From positions 1-36,846 of IMG/VR virus record IMGVR_UViG_3300021471_000015: a stretch of 36,846 nucleotides of DNA; one strand, 5' to 3'. Positions 6,174-14,800 of this stretch are shown piece after piece; the first letter of the stretch is position 1, and each line of letters begins with the position of its first letter. This DNA is from a virus. A model generated the notes under the pieces. The model was not told the origin of the DNA. It searched no databases and worked only from the letters and a program-made list of their open reading frames with translations. The position numbers and the translations under genes were made by a program.

Positions 6174-6369
6174 CAACCTTCTCCCTGAGTTCCCGAACCG
6201 TCGCTGAGTTCGCCTTCGTTGTTTTGAGCGTCTTCAATTCTGCTTCCAAAGCATCCAAGCGAGTTTGCAGCGCGGAGGACCGTAAGGGCATTATCACGCT
6301 TGACGTAAATACAATCAAGCATGTAATCGCCGCCAACCATGCAGGTATTGTAACTGGTCTGTCCATCAT
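6157..6369 (-). CDS. Membrane protein with C-terminal coiled coil
   Basis: A 70-residue protein. MMDRPVTIPAWLAAITCLIV begins it, with one transmembrane segment to about residue 28, then LQTRLDALEAELKTLK, a good heptad pattern. The architecture resembles an i-spanin or holin and repeats that of the next gene. The ribosome site is weak, and an alternative frame (6173-6394) overlaps it almost completely. I prefer this frame because membrane segment plus heptads suits the cassette. Confidence 0.6.
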   Translation of the reverse strand: MMDRPVTIPAWLAAITCLIVFTSSVIMPLRSSALQTRLDALEAELKTLKTTKANSATVRELREKVDGKSD

Positions 6370-6409
6370 AGTTTACACGATACATTATTTCCATGTTGCT
6401 ACAATCCGA

Positions 6410-7120
6410 TTACAAACCCATGCCCATGCCAAGCTGCATTCCGCCTACGCGGGGTGGTGGTGGGGTGCTTCCGCCGCCTGCTACTTGAACTATCGCCAAA
6501 TCATAAACCCAAGTGTAGTTTTGCCGCCCTGAATTCCACTGAGCGAGGATAAGTGATGGCGTTGCGGCTATGTTGGCTACCTGTAAACCAGTCGATGCAA
6601 TGTCTACCGAGTATGTCTCTGCATCCACTGTGACCGTGACCGTGACCCCTGTAGCAGTGTCCACCACGTATGCCTCGTAAAGTACATTCGAGGTGCCGAT
6701 GTTTGAGAAGCTGGTCATATTAGCGTTGTGGACTTGGGAGCCGCCTGCTGTTGCAGTGACCTTCGGAGTTGAACCAACTGTAAAATCAACGATAATACGG
6801 TTGCTCGCATCAACCCAGCGAGGGTGTAACCGGAACCATGAACTCCCCGCCCACAATTCAGTGTTCGCACGGATACCTACACCGTCGCCATCGCTAGGTG
6901 CGTCGGCGTAATCGAAGCTGTTGGCAATGATCGCATCGTGGGCGCTCGTATTATCCACACGACTAGAAATCGAATACTCGCCTTTGATCTGACTAGACAA
7001 ACCCGTGTGCGTAATGCCTGCAAGCGAACCACCGCCCACGTTGTCCCATGTCCGACCGTTGATACTAGTCGGGTACGTTACGCCGTCGAATGAGTCTCTT
7101 ACTAGAATGTCAATTGTCAT
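6410..7120 (-). CDS. Tail fibre or accessory virion protein, lectin-like
   Basis: A 236-residue beta-rich protein starting MTIDILVRDSFDGVTYPTSI. The N-terminal DSFDG and later SNRIIVDFTVGSTPKVTATAG, ANIAATPSLILAQW pattern resemble concanavalin-like (LamG) jelly-roll domains in phage structural proteins. The C-terminus is a proline run (PPPP) followed by glycine- and methionine-rich GGMQLGMGMGL. It is the last structural gene before the membrane cassette, so adsorption to surface glycans is plausible. A Shine-Dalgarno (GGAGTAGG) precedes the ATG. Confidence 0.65.
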   Translation of the reverse strand: MTIDILVRDSFDGVTYPTSINGRTWDNVGGGSLAGITHTGLSSQIKGEYSISSRVDNTSAHDAIIANSFDYADAPSDGDGVGIRANTELWAGSSWFRLHPRWVDASNRIIVDFTVGSTPKVTATAGGSQVHNANMTSFSNIGTSNVLYEAYVVDTATGVTVTVTVDAETYSVDIASTGLQVANIAATPSLILAQWNSGRQNYTWVYDLAIVQVAGGGSTPPPPRVGGMQLGMGMGL

Positions 7121-7130
7121 TACCTACTCC

Positions 7131-7958
7131 CTATGCCGCCATCCATCGCAAGACCACTTGGCAGCTTGCAACGTCTGTGTTGATAGTATACGTACCGTCC
7201 GAGTCCTCAACAATCGTCAAGACCTCAATATAGTCATTCGCCGCTAGCCGTAGCTCCACGTCTAGCTGTGGTGCTAAGTCGCCATAGCTAGAACCACGCG
7301 AATAGCTGCTACCCAATCCCGTAAGCACCGCCGCACCGCCATTGATGCGGTAAACGCATTGCAAGGTAGTCCTAGCACCGCCGCCTTGGGTAGCCCCGAT
7401 TGTCGCTTTGAGATTGTACCAGCCCGCTTCGGCTACTGTGATGCGCTCAGGGTTGGTGCCTGAATCGTGGCTGAAATAGTCCGAGTCTAGTTCGCTCTGA
7501 GTCTGCCATGTGATAGCGGTTGTTGTTCCGTTGGCCCCGCCTACGTTCTGGCTACTTGTCTTGAGCAATGACACGAACGGGAGCCGAGCCTTCGTTAGCC
7601 CGCTGATGGTTGTAAGTATGCCTGAACGCCCGATAGCAACCGATGCTGCGTCTGTGGCGGCTATTGTGATACCACCGTTAGCCACAGTGCCAGCGCCCGC
7701 GTCGATGTCTACATCATTGCCAGTACCAACAGTTGTGAAGCCTGATTTGTTAGGGTTGATTTCAATGTCACTCACGCCGCCTGCATGGAGCCTTGCATCG
7801 CTGCCCGCAACGTCCTCGACATATAGCCCTGAATCCTGCACGCCTTTTGCGCCGCCATCGCCACGAACGATTGAATCATTCGTTATGGTTGCGGCTGCTG
7901 ATACGTCGCCTGAACCACCACCGCCTGAACCGCCGCCTGATACTCTTGAGTTACTCAT
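7131..7958 (-). CDS. Tail fibre protein with C1q/TNF-like end
   Basis: A 275-residue protein. A Gly/Ser-rich linker (GGGSGGGGSGD) precedes NDSIVRGDGGAKGVQDSGLY, a motif common in phage tail fibres. The C-terminal 130 residues (from about 140) contain AGWYNLKATIGATQGG and end in a beta pattern typical of C1q/TNF-type jelly rolls. The glycine linker would let the receptor-binding part move. The start lies inside the end of the upstream fibre gene. Confidence 0.75.
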   Translation of the reverse strand: MSNSRVSGGGSGGGGSGDVSAAATITNDSIVRGDGGAKGVQDSGLYVEDVAGSDARLHAGGVSDIEINPNKSGFTTVGTGNDVDIDAGAGTVANGGITIAATDAASVAIGRSGILTTISGLTKARLPFVSLLKTSSQNVGGANGTTTAITWQTQSELDSDYFSHDSGTNPERITVAEAGWYNLKATIGATQGGGARTTLQCVYRINGGAAVLTGLGSSYSRGSSYGDLAPQLDVELRLAANDYIEVLTIVEDSDGTYTINTDVASCQVVLRWMAA

Positions 7959-8964
7959 TGTCTTTTATCCTGAGCCTGAAACCAGCCGACATTTTCACGT
8001 TGTTGTCCGACGTGTAAACGCATCGGATTTCGATGTCAGTCTCATGCTCGAATTTTATGCCCCCCTCACCTAAATCATGCCTGTCGGAAGATGTGCCGCT
8101 GATAGACAAAGCCATTACTTGACCCAACCTGCTGCCAGAAGCACCACTTATAGCGTGCGGTGTCACCCATAATTCAATGTCAACCATAGCGCCAGCCGTC
8201 GAGCCTTTACGGTTTAGGCTACCCCACCAGTTTTCTAACCATGCCGTTTTGCCCGCAGGGACCGTGTAGAAGGCTTGCGCCGTCTGACCCTCACCAGCGC
8301 CAATGATCGCTGTCACTGTGCCGTCAGTCTGCGCCGTGGCTGTAATGTCACCTACGTTTGATGCGGCGGCACTTGCCGCACCCTCGATATGCACGCGGGG
8401 TATTCTGAGGTATTCGTTCAGTGTCGGGACATTGGTTGTCCCGTTCGTTATTACAAACTCTTCTAATGGTTCCAAAGCCCCATCAAGACCCTGCTTTATA
8501 TGGACTACGCTTGCACCTGTGCCTGCTGGGCTTACAACCCGATAGGTGTCTCCACTGTCTGTCAGGTTGTCCCCGTGCCTCGTGTTCTCGGTAGTAATCT
8601 GCGTTTCAGAATCGACGGTCACAACGACACTGTGCTCCATCGTTGTGTCATTGATAACCGTATCGCCCGCTGCAACGTGGTCACTTAAGAACGTAGCGCC
8701 TGTGTCGATAATGGTTGTCTTGCTGCCGCCTGTTGCGGTGCCTGTTGAAACTAACGTGCCTACATCCTGTGCGCTGGTGGATGCGAAATCATGTATCCTC
8801 GCAGCCGTTGGGTATACGACTTGATCACTATTATCCCAAATAGTTTCCGGCACACTGCCTGAGTCAATATCAGGGTTGTGACCGAACTTCTCAACATAAG
8901 AATAGCCTGCGACTTCACCCTCCGCGATGCTCATAACAAAAGGCTTATTAGGAATAAAAGTCAT
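7951..8964 (-). CDS. Virion structural protein, tail-associated
   Basis: A 337-residue product if it starts at the ATG at 8964, which shares ATGA with the stop of the upstream gene. The alternative ATG at 9006 adds 14 residues and makes a 46-base overlap. The protein has YVEKFGHNPDID near the start and a YTVPAGKTAWLENWW region near the middle. These motifs recur in virion proteins of short-tailed and siphophage-like genomes as I recall them. It is beta-rich. The location between fibres suggests a fibre, decoration or adaptor protein. Confidence 0.7.
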   Translation of the reverse strand: MTFIPNKPFVMSIAEGEVAGYSYVEKFGHNPDIDSGSVPETIWDNSDQVVYPTAARIHDFASTSAQDVGTLVSTGTATGGSKTTIIDTGATFLSDHVAAGDTVINDTTMEHSVVVTVDSETQITTENTRHGDNLTDSGDTYRVVSPAGTGASVVHIKQGLDGALEPLEEFVITNGTTNVPTLNEYLRIPRVHIEGAASAAASNVGDITATAQTDGTVTAIIGAGEGQTAQAFYTVPAGKTAWLENWWGSLNRKGSTAGAMVDIELWVTPHAISGASGSRLGQVMALSISGTSSDRHDLGEGGIKFEHETDIEIRCVYTSDNNVKMSAGFRLRIKDNE

Positions 8965-11552
8965 ACCAGCACCCATACGCTTGTAGTCATAGCTCTCATA
9001 TGCCATGACTGGCCATTTAGAATTGTCCCTGTTGCGCTGCCCTCAATCGTGTCGCTGCCGTCAGGGTCAACGGTCTGTGATGCGCCTGAACGGTTCACTA
9101 GCTCGCATGTTCTGCCGATGTCGCTGCTTGTGATGTTCGGCAAGCTTATCGTCAGCCCCGTGCCGCTTGTAATGTAACCAGACTCTTGGAATGTAATTGA
9201 TGCGTCTGTTGTGATTGTCGTAACCGTCAACGCGAACGGGTCAGCGCTCTCAGGCTTCAACGGGTTGAATAGCATCTTGGTATCGTCGCCATCGTCATTG
9301 AACGCTGTGCCGAGGTATTGCTTGAATCCGGTAGTAGGTTCAGTCGTGGTCCACTTGCCAGCCGTGCCGTCGCCTGATTCGGATAGCCAATAGTTCTGAC
9401 CTATCACAGGAGCCGCGCCCGATTCAAGCACCGCTGCCCACTCAACATCGGTGAGCTTCAAAACGCCTGTATGAATCATACGGATAGTACCGGAGTCAAC
9501 GATCTCAAGGACCGCCGCAACAGTGTCTAACGTGTCGTCAGCGCCATCAGCCGTAACCCACAACTTCGTGGTGGGGTCGATAGCCATTGCAAAGCCGGGT
9601 TCAAGCCCGCTTGAATCATCTACCGTTGCATAGAATCCGTTCATCACATCTATAGGAATGCCATTGAAGTAAAGCTGACCGTCTGTATCGTTAGCAGCGT
9701 TTTCGTCCTTCGTCCAGATATGAGCGTCAGGTGTAGTGCTGCCACCAACGCCGTCATAGGCTAGGCTTAGTTCAACACCGCTTGCAACGAAGGCTGATTC
9801 ATGCGCTCTAACGCCGATGCCGAGCCTACTGTCAAGTATCTGACTGTCAGCATTCTTGCCTGCCGCAACTATCAGTCCAAAGTCATCTTGCGTGCTATGC
9901 CACTTGCGCCCGAATATCTCAGGGCCTTTGATTGCTGCGGGTGCGAAGATTTCAGAGCCGGGGCCTATGCCCGGTATGCGAGCAATCACGCGGCCATTAG
10001 AATCAAACGTCAATTCCTCAAGGCTGGATTTCTCGGTATCCCAGCGACGGTCTAAGCTGTTAGCGCCCTCATCAGGCACGCTTGTTGTGTAGACAGGGAT
10101 TGATATCTGATGGCTGACACGCGGAGTCCTGAGCCATTCTTCCTCGCTGAAGCCGTAACGGTTCCGCCAGAACTGTGCGGTCTGACTTCGCACTGAAAAG
10201 TCTTGGCCTTCTTCGCTTGCGTCAGCGGGGCCTGTCTCGTCGCCTATGCCCGGAAGCTCTGCGCCGTTCGGGAATTCACGCGGCGAGCCTTCGTCAGGAA
10301 GTCCCGGCGCTGGCTGGCCGTGCTTCGATGGAGACTCAACTTCGTCAGGTGTGGTGGTTGCTGCACCGCCCGCTTCGTTTTCATCGGGTCCGGGGTCGTC
10401 TTCACCTTCACCTTCACCTTCGCCGCCATCGGGAGGCCCCGGAGGGCCGCCACCGCCGGGTGGACCGAAGCCCGGAGGTCCGGGAGGCCCCGGAGGGCCG
10501 GGTGGTCCAACGCCTGATTCCGGCGGGACTTCTTCAGGATAATTATTCCAGAATGAGTAGTGTTGATCGCGCCAAAAGGAAGTGTTACCGCCTGCCCTGT
10601 TATCGAACACACGGTCTACACGTTTGACGAATGGGCCTTTAGTGTCAGCAGCTTCGTAGAATAACCTAGTGAAGAAGTGAGGCGCGGTCGCGTTATCAAG
10701 CCCATTGCCGTAATGTGCTAGCAGGTCAATAGCAGCGCTGCGCACTCCATCCTCTGCTGTGTCAGCTATCCACTGCTTGGGAGCGCCCTGCCGCAATGGT
10801 CCGTTGAAGTGGGCAGACAATAGTCCAATCCCACCAGCACCTCGGGGGTTGATAGTGCCGGGCGCTGCGTCTTTTTCAGGCCCAAAATACGCAGCGCCAT
10901 AGCCTGTGTTATCAGCAGAATGCCAGAAGTTTAGAGCGACCGTCATTGGTTCTTCAGGCTCACCTACAACAGACTGCCCTTGGCTGTGCGCGTCGAACCA
11001 CGGACGAACCCAGAACACTGAATGAAGCCCGCCATCCCAATCATCGTCGCTGCCGTTGTCATGCACACGGCTTGAGTTCTTTGGGGCTTCGGTGCCTTTG
11101 TTGTGCGCTACAAGTACCCCACCCGGTGAGAATGCAACGTGGGCTTTCTCGAAGTCCTCACCAACATCTGAGCCTCGGATGATTATAACCTCGTTGGGCA
11201 AGGCTTTACGGATGTTCTCGTCATCACCCTCAAGATTGAATGGGCTTAGTCCGGGCGTATCGCCACCAAGCGCATCAACTGGAATGAATGTTTTATTGTC
11301 GGTATCTTCGCGAGCAAGCATTGCATCAGTCGCAAGTGCATCAACGCCGCCCCATGCAAGCGAGCCATCAGTGCGGGCGAACACACGGCCTGTAGGCAAC
11401 GCTAGGCCCACGTCCCGGGCACGGTTGCCTGATAGGGTTCTGCCGCTTGTGATCTTCTCAGGGGATAGGCTGAACGCCGCCTTGCTGCGGTCGTCAGTGT
11501 TCAACCACGCTAGGCGTGCTGAGTCTACCAGTCTTTGGTCGCGGCCTGCCAT
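8961..11552 (-). CDS. Large tail protein with collagen-like segment
   Basis: An 863-residue protein, the largest in the genome. It begins MAGRDQRLVDSARLAWLNTD. Residues about 345-375 form a collagen-like PPG run (GPPGPPGPPGPPGFGPPGG and more), followed by GEGEGEGEDDPGPDENE. The C-terminal part is beta-rich and ends with the NITSSDIGRTCELVNRSGAS type repeat seen in fibres and tail-tip proteins. Its place between the hub-like gene and the fibres suggests a tail tip or central fibre. The collagen segment would form a trimeric rod. A C-terminal SNRSG-type fold resembles head-fibre domains. Confidence 0.7.
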   Translation of the reverse strand: MAGRDQRLVDSARLAWLNTDDRSKAAFSLSPEKITSGRTLSGNRARDVGLALPTGRVFARTDGSLAWGGVDALATDAMLAREDTDNKTFIPVDALGGDTPGLSPFNLEGDDENIRKALPNEVIIIRGSDVGEDFEKAHVAFSPGGVLVAHNKGTEAPKNSSRVHDNGSDDDWDGGLHSVFWVRPWFDAHSQGQSVVGEPEEPMTVALNFWHSADNTGYGAAYFGPEKDAAPGTINPRGAGGIGLLSAHFNGPLRQGAPKQWIADTAEDGVRSAAIDLLAHYGNGLDNATAPHFFTRLFYEAADTKGPFVKRVDRVFDNRAGGNTSFWRDQHYSFWNNYPEEVPPESGVGPPGPPGPPGPPGFGPPGGGGPPGPPDGGEGEGEGEDDPGPDENEAGGAATTTPDEVESPSKHGQPAPGLPDEGSPREFPNGAELPGIGDETGPADASEEGQDFSVRSQTAQFWRNRYGFSEEEWLRTPRVSHQISIPVYTTSVPDEGANSLDRRWDTEKSSLEELTFDSNGRVIARIPGIGPGSEIFAPAAIKGPEIFGRKWHSTQDDFGLIVAAGKNADSQILDSRLGIGVRAHESAFVASGVELSLAYDGVGGSTTPDAHIWTKDENAANDTDGQLYFNGIPIDVMNGFYATVDDSSGLEPGFAMAIDPTTKLWVTADGADDTLDTVAAVLEIVDSGTIRMIHTGVLKLTDVEWAAVLESGAAPVIGQNYWLSESGDGTAGKWTTTEPTTGFKQYLGTAFNDDGDDTKMLFNPLKPESADPFALTVTTITTDASITFQESGYITSGTGLTISLPNITSSDIGRTCELVNRSGASQTVDPDGSDTIEGSATGTILNGQSWHMRAMTTSVWVLV
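10398..10530. repeat. Collagen-like GPP repeat region inside the tail protein gene
   Basis: The G/C-rich run around 10431-10515 encodes about ten GPP or PPG-type triplets, with an acidic EGEGEGE run beside it (10398-10425). The DNA is much richer in GC than its surroundings because of proline and glycine codons. Confidence 0.8.
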
Positions 11553-13418
11553 CTAGGCTATCTCCTTGCCTGATACTCTAACTTTACGCTGCTGATCTCT
11601 GCGGCGTTTGCGGGCATAGCGGGCCTGTGGGTTGTCAAGATTGCCTACGCTTATCTCTGATAGCACTACAAGGCCATCTGTGCGCAGGGTCATCTCTCTG
11701 ATTGCGCCGTCTACTTTACCCAAGTCTTTTACAAGTTCCATGCCCAATGCGGTTGCTGAGCCATCCAATGCGGCTTCGAGCTTGTTGATGTACCGTGTGG
11801 CTCTGCGGTACGCATCGGCTAAGAGCTTTGTCGAGTTCTGCGGTGCGCTGAAGTCTTTCAGGTGTAGGCTGTAAAGTTCGTCTGCAACCTCTAAATCTAC
11901 GCTGTCGATATCGCCGCCAGTGAAGCCGGGGATCTCAATCTTGGTCCATCGGTCACGGTTGTTTGGTAGCCGCCTTGTGCCAACCATCTTGATCTTCATC
12001 AGCATTTCTTTGTGGAACTTGAGGTCTTCCATCTGAGGTATGAATACGCCCGCCTTGGTTGCCGTGCTGTTGCCATCGTCATCCTCGCCCCAGCCGACGT
12101 ATATCTGCAAACCTATTAGCTCGCTGATTCGCCCCAGCCATGCGGTCTGCACGTTGTCAATCGTGCCATTGAAGCTCAAGCGTATGATGTCATCTGGCTC
12201 AGATTCCCATGCAGCGCTGAAAGGCGCGTCGGGCAGCACGCCGTTGTCTATCTCATGAACCGCGCCAACCTTCGCGCCGTCAAGCGTATTGCCCTCTGCC
12301 ATGTTGAACCATGTGACGAACTCAGCCTCTACAGGCGTTGCAGCTATGTCGTTCTGTAGTTCACCGTTGACTAGCGATAGTTCACCGAATCGCAGGTCAG
12401 ACCAACCGCCACGCTTGCCATCGGCTGACGGATAGTTGACCTTGTAGAGTTTACGCCAATCGCGCTTGATGATTGCTATCAGTTGTGCGCCGGGGTTGCT
12501 ACCGTCACGCTCTGCGCCGGTGCCATCGAAGTTGTTTGTATTGATTACGCGGGCTATCTGTTCCTCTGTGATGCTGCCACCAAGCGCATCAAGCAAGTCC
12601 TCAAGGCTCAGGTACTCACCGTTGTATCCGTAGCGCTGTACTAATTCGACACTTAGCTCATCATCGGTCACGCTTATGGCTGCTTCTGGCTCAAGTTCGA
12701 TGTTGTGGCGTTGCTGGTAATATACGTTGATAACCCTCGGCAAACCCTTGCGGCTTCGGGAGGTTGTGTTCCATGTTGGCTCTAGCCCGAACGCCCAGTT
12801 GTAAGCGTTGGTGGCGATGTTGATAGTTGAGCCTGTGGCACGGGTCGCGAAGTACAGCAAACCGTCAGTGCCTACAGTGTAGTCATAGCCAACGCTCTCG
12901 CAGATTCTATCCAAGCCAGCGAGCATCATGCTACCTGCTGTCAACGTGCCGTCCTCTATTCGCTCATTGCTGTTGATTAGGTACGGCGCGATGTTGGCTG
13001 CTAGGATTGGAGACAGTGGCACGATGTAATCAATCACCTCATGCAGGTAGGGCCACTCGGTTCCATTCAGGTAGCCGTCACGCCATAGGATGTTGATGTC
13101 TGCTGGGAATAGCTCACGGGCGATGTCTGCACGGCAGTCGGCAAGGTGTAGCTCACAGACTTCCTCTGATAGCTTCCTGACCTCAAGCAGCCTTACGCCG
13201 CTAACTGTGATTGTGTCGTGTGCAGGGTCAGCCCTGCCGTCTTCGCTTGCGACGGTCCATGATAGGTCATTGATGTACGGCAGCGCCTCGAACTCAGCAG
13301 CACGGTCGCCGCCTTGTTGAACAACGACTGTGCGCAACTGGCTACCACGATACAGAGGCCATTGCACATCTGCATCGTCGAATACCACGCCACCAAGATC
13401 AATGATTGTTCCGGTCAT
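11553..13418 (-). CDS. Tail hub or baseplate-like protein
   Basis: A 621-residue protein starting MTGTIIDLGGVVFDDADVQW. A mixed alpha/beta first half (LFPADINILWRDGYLNGTEW, then a long middle) and a basic C-terminus (KRRRDQQRKVRVSGKEIA) are visible. It lies directly downstream of the distal-tail-like gene and upstream of the large fibre gene, and it overlaps the upstream gene by ATGA. The position matches the tail hub (Tal/gp27-like) of siphophages. I see no peptidase or lysozyme motif. Family assignment is by context. Confidence 0.6.
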   Translation of the reverse strand: MTGTIIDLGGVVFDDADVQWPLYRGSQLRTVVVQQGGDRAAEFEALPYINDLSWTVASEDGRADPAHDTITVSGVRLLEVRKLSEEVCELHLADCRADIARELFPADINILWRDGYLNGTEWPYLHEVIDYIVPLSPILAANIAPYLINSNERIEDGTLTAGSMMLAGLDRICESVGYDYTVGTDGLLYFATRATGSTINIATNAYNWAFGLEPTWNTTSRSRKGLPRVINVYYQQRHNIELEPEAAISVTDDELSVELVQRYGYNGEYLSLEDLLDALGGSITEEQIARVINTNNFDGTGAERDGSNPGAQLIAIIKRDWRKLYKVNYPSADGKRGGWSDLRFGELSLVNGELQNDIAATPVEAEFVTWFNMAEGNTLDGAKVGAVHEIDNGVLPDAPFSAAWESEPDDIIRLSFNGTIDNVQTAWLGRISELIGLQIYVGWGEDDDGNSTATKAGVFIPQMEDLKFHKEMLMKIKMVGTRRLPNNRDRWTKIEIPGFTGGDIDSVDLEVADELYSLHLKDFSAPQNSTKLLADAYRRATRYINKLEAALDGSATALGMELVKDLGKVDGAIREMTLRTDGLVVLSEISVGNLDNPQARYARKRRRDQQRKVRVSGKEIA

Positions 13419-14797
13419 ACTGCACCTGCATAATCATAAGCCGTCGATGCTACTGAGCCATCATTGACTTTCTCCCATGAACCGTTGAACGATTGCATGT
13501 AAGCGTTCCCGAGGTCGCCCATGCCTTTGACCTCGATAGGCTTGCCCGGTGTGAAGGCTAGCTCCTGCCATTGACCACTAGTGACTGCGGCAGGCGGGGT
13601 TGGGCTGATCAAGCTGAATGACTCCACAACCAGCGACCATGATATCTGGACGCTTGGACCGTGGCGGTGCTTGAACAGCCTGTCACCTTTGGAGCCTGAG
13701 AGCTTCCGGTCGCGGGTGGTTCGTGTCAAGCTGACACTTTCAACCCATCGAATGATATTGCCGAAGTTCGCACGCCCTAAGTATCGGAATGCGACCTCAC
13801 CGTTATTGGATTGTGTCAGGATAAGGTCAGCGGCTTTCGTCCAAGTCTCGCCTGTGCGGGTTTCCGCATCGCTTATGATTACGTCGATGGCTGCCTCTGC
13901 CGCGCTCTTGAGTGCTGCTAAGGCTGTTACGCTGGTATCGCCTGAATCCCACGTCGTGTCTTTCTCGGTCTTGAATTGGAGCGTGCCTGAGATTGTAACG
14001 TCGCTACCTGCTTGGTCACCGCTTGCGATGTCCAACGGTTCGCGCTCTGTTATCGCCACGTCATAGTTAGCGGCGTAGATATTGTCGAATGCTGAGTCTG
14101 ATGCAAGGCTTGAAGGCAAGCGGGTCATCATGAACTGACAGTTTACAGGGTTGTAACTTGAATCCACCACGGGGCTTGGTTGGTCGCCGGGTAGCGTTAG
14201 ATCGTCACGCCATGACATCAGCTTGAAGTCGTCATGTAGCCATGTAGGCAATGCACCTGCCGAGCCTGCGCGCACGCCCACAACCCACGCCACCGCGCTT
14301 GAACGGTCTTTGAATACAGCGGTTGCGCTCATGTTGGTGATGCCATTGATGTCTTGGCTGAAGTCGAATGACATATCCCCGATGGTGCCAGCAATGTCAC
14401 CTGCGCCATCGTTCAGCGGTGCGATGCGTTCAGCGTTGAACGTCATCAGGATAAGCGCCTCAACGTCGCGAACGTCTGTTTCAACGCTGCCAACGATGCG
14501 GCTGAACTCTCCTGTTGATACTTTCCATGACTCCATCTCGGAGCCTGCATCGTGTTGAAACTCAAGGTCGTAATTGGTTGCGCCTGTGATGGCTGCTGTC
14601 ACTGCCTTGACGGCTACTGACAACGCATCAGAGTCAGCGGCTACAACTTCACAGCCGAATACCATCTGAGCGTTAGTGCGGTCCTCGCTCCATTGGAAGT
14701 GAGTACCATCAGGCAGATATAGCTTGACCCCTGACGTGGTGCTTGCTGTCGGGTCGTGGCTTATTTCGTAGCTGCCTACTTTGAGTTTCATCTGCAT
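13415..14797 (-). CDS. Distal tail protein-like
   Basis: A 460-residue protein starting MQMKLKVGSYEISHDPTAS. It reads as beta-rich domains with repeated SxTR/LTRTTRDRKLSG-like loops near 370-390. It follows the tape-measure-like gene, which is the place of the Dit protein in siphophages. It is longer than usual Dit (about 250-300), so extra carbohydrate-binding insertions may be present. The ATG at 14797 is the only start with room after the upstream stop at 14801. The ribosome site is weak. Confidence 0.55.
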   Translation of the reverse strand: MQMKLKVGSYEISHDPTASTTSGVKLYLPDGTHFQWSEDRTNAQMVFGCEVVAADSDALSVAVKAVTAAITGATNYDLEFQHDAGSEMESWKVSTGEFSRIVGSVETDVRDVEALILMTFNAERIAPLNDGAGDIAGTIGDMSFDFSQDINGITNMSATAVFKDRSSAVAWVVGVRAGSAGALPTWLHDDFKLMSWRDDLTLPGDQPSPVVDSSYNPVNCQFMMTRLPSSLASDSAFDNIYAANYDVAITEREPLDIASGDQAGSDVTISGTLQFKTEKDTTWDSGDTSVTALAALKSAAEAAIDVIISDAETRTGETWTKAADLILTQSNNGEVAFRYLGRANFGNIIRWVESVSLTRTTRDRKLSGSKGDRLFKHRHGPSVQISWSLVVESFSLISPTPPAAVTSGQWQELAFTPGKPIEVKGMGDLGNAYMQSFNGSWEKVNDGSVASTAYDYAGAV

Positions 14798-14800
14798 GGG

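Noticed and set aside
6173-6394. Alternative minus frame overlapping 6157-6369
   Set aside because: It reads as a protein (YRVNYDGQTSYNTCMVGGDY) and could be real, but the other frame has a membrane segment and heptads that fit the cassette. I could not decide firmly.
7510-8073. Plus-strand open frame of 187 codons
   Set aside because: It is antisense to the tail fibre gene with its GGSG linker, and its proline-rich sequence is the mirror of that linker.
10398-10530. CRISPR-like short repeats
   Set aside because: The repeats are codons of a GPP run in frame, not spaced palindromic repeats.
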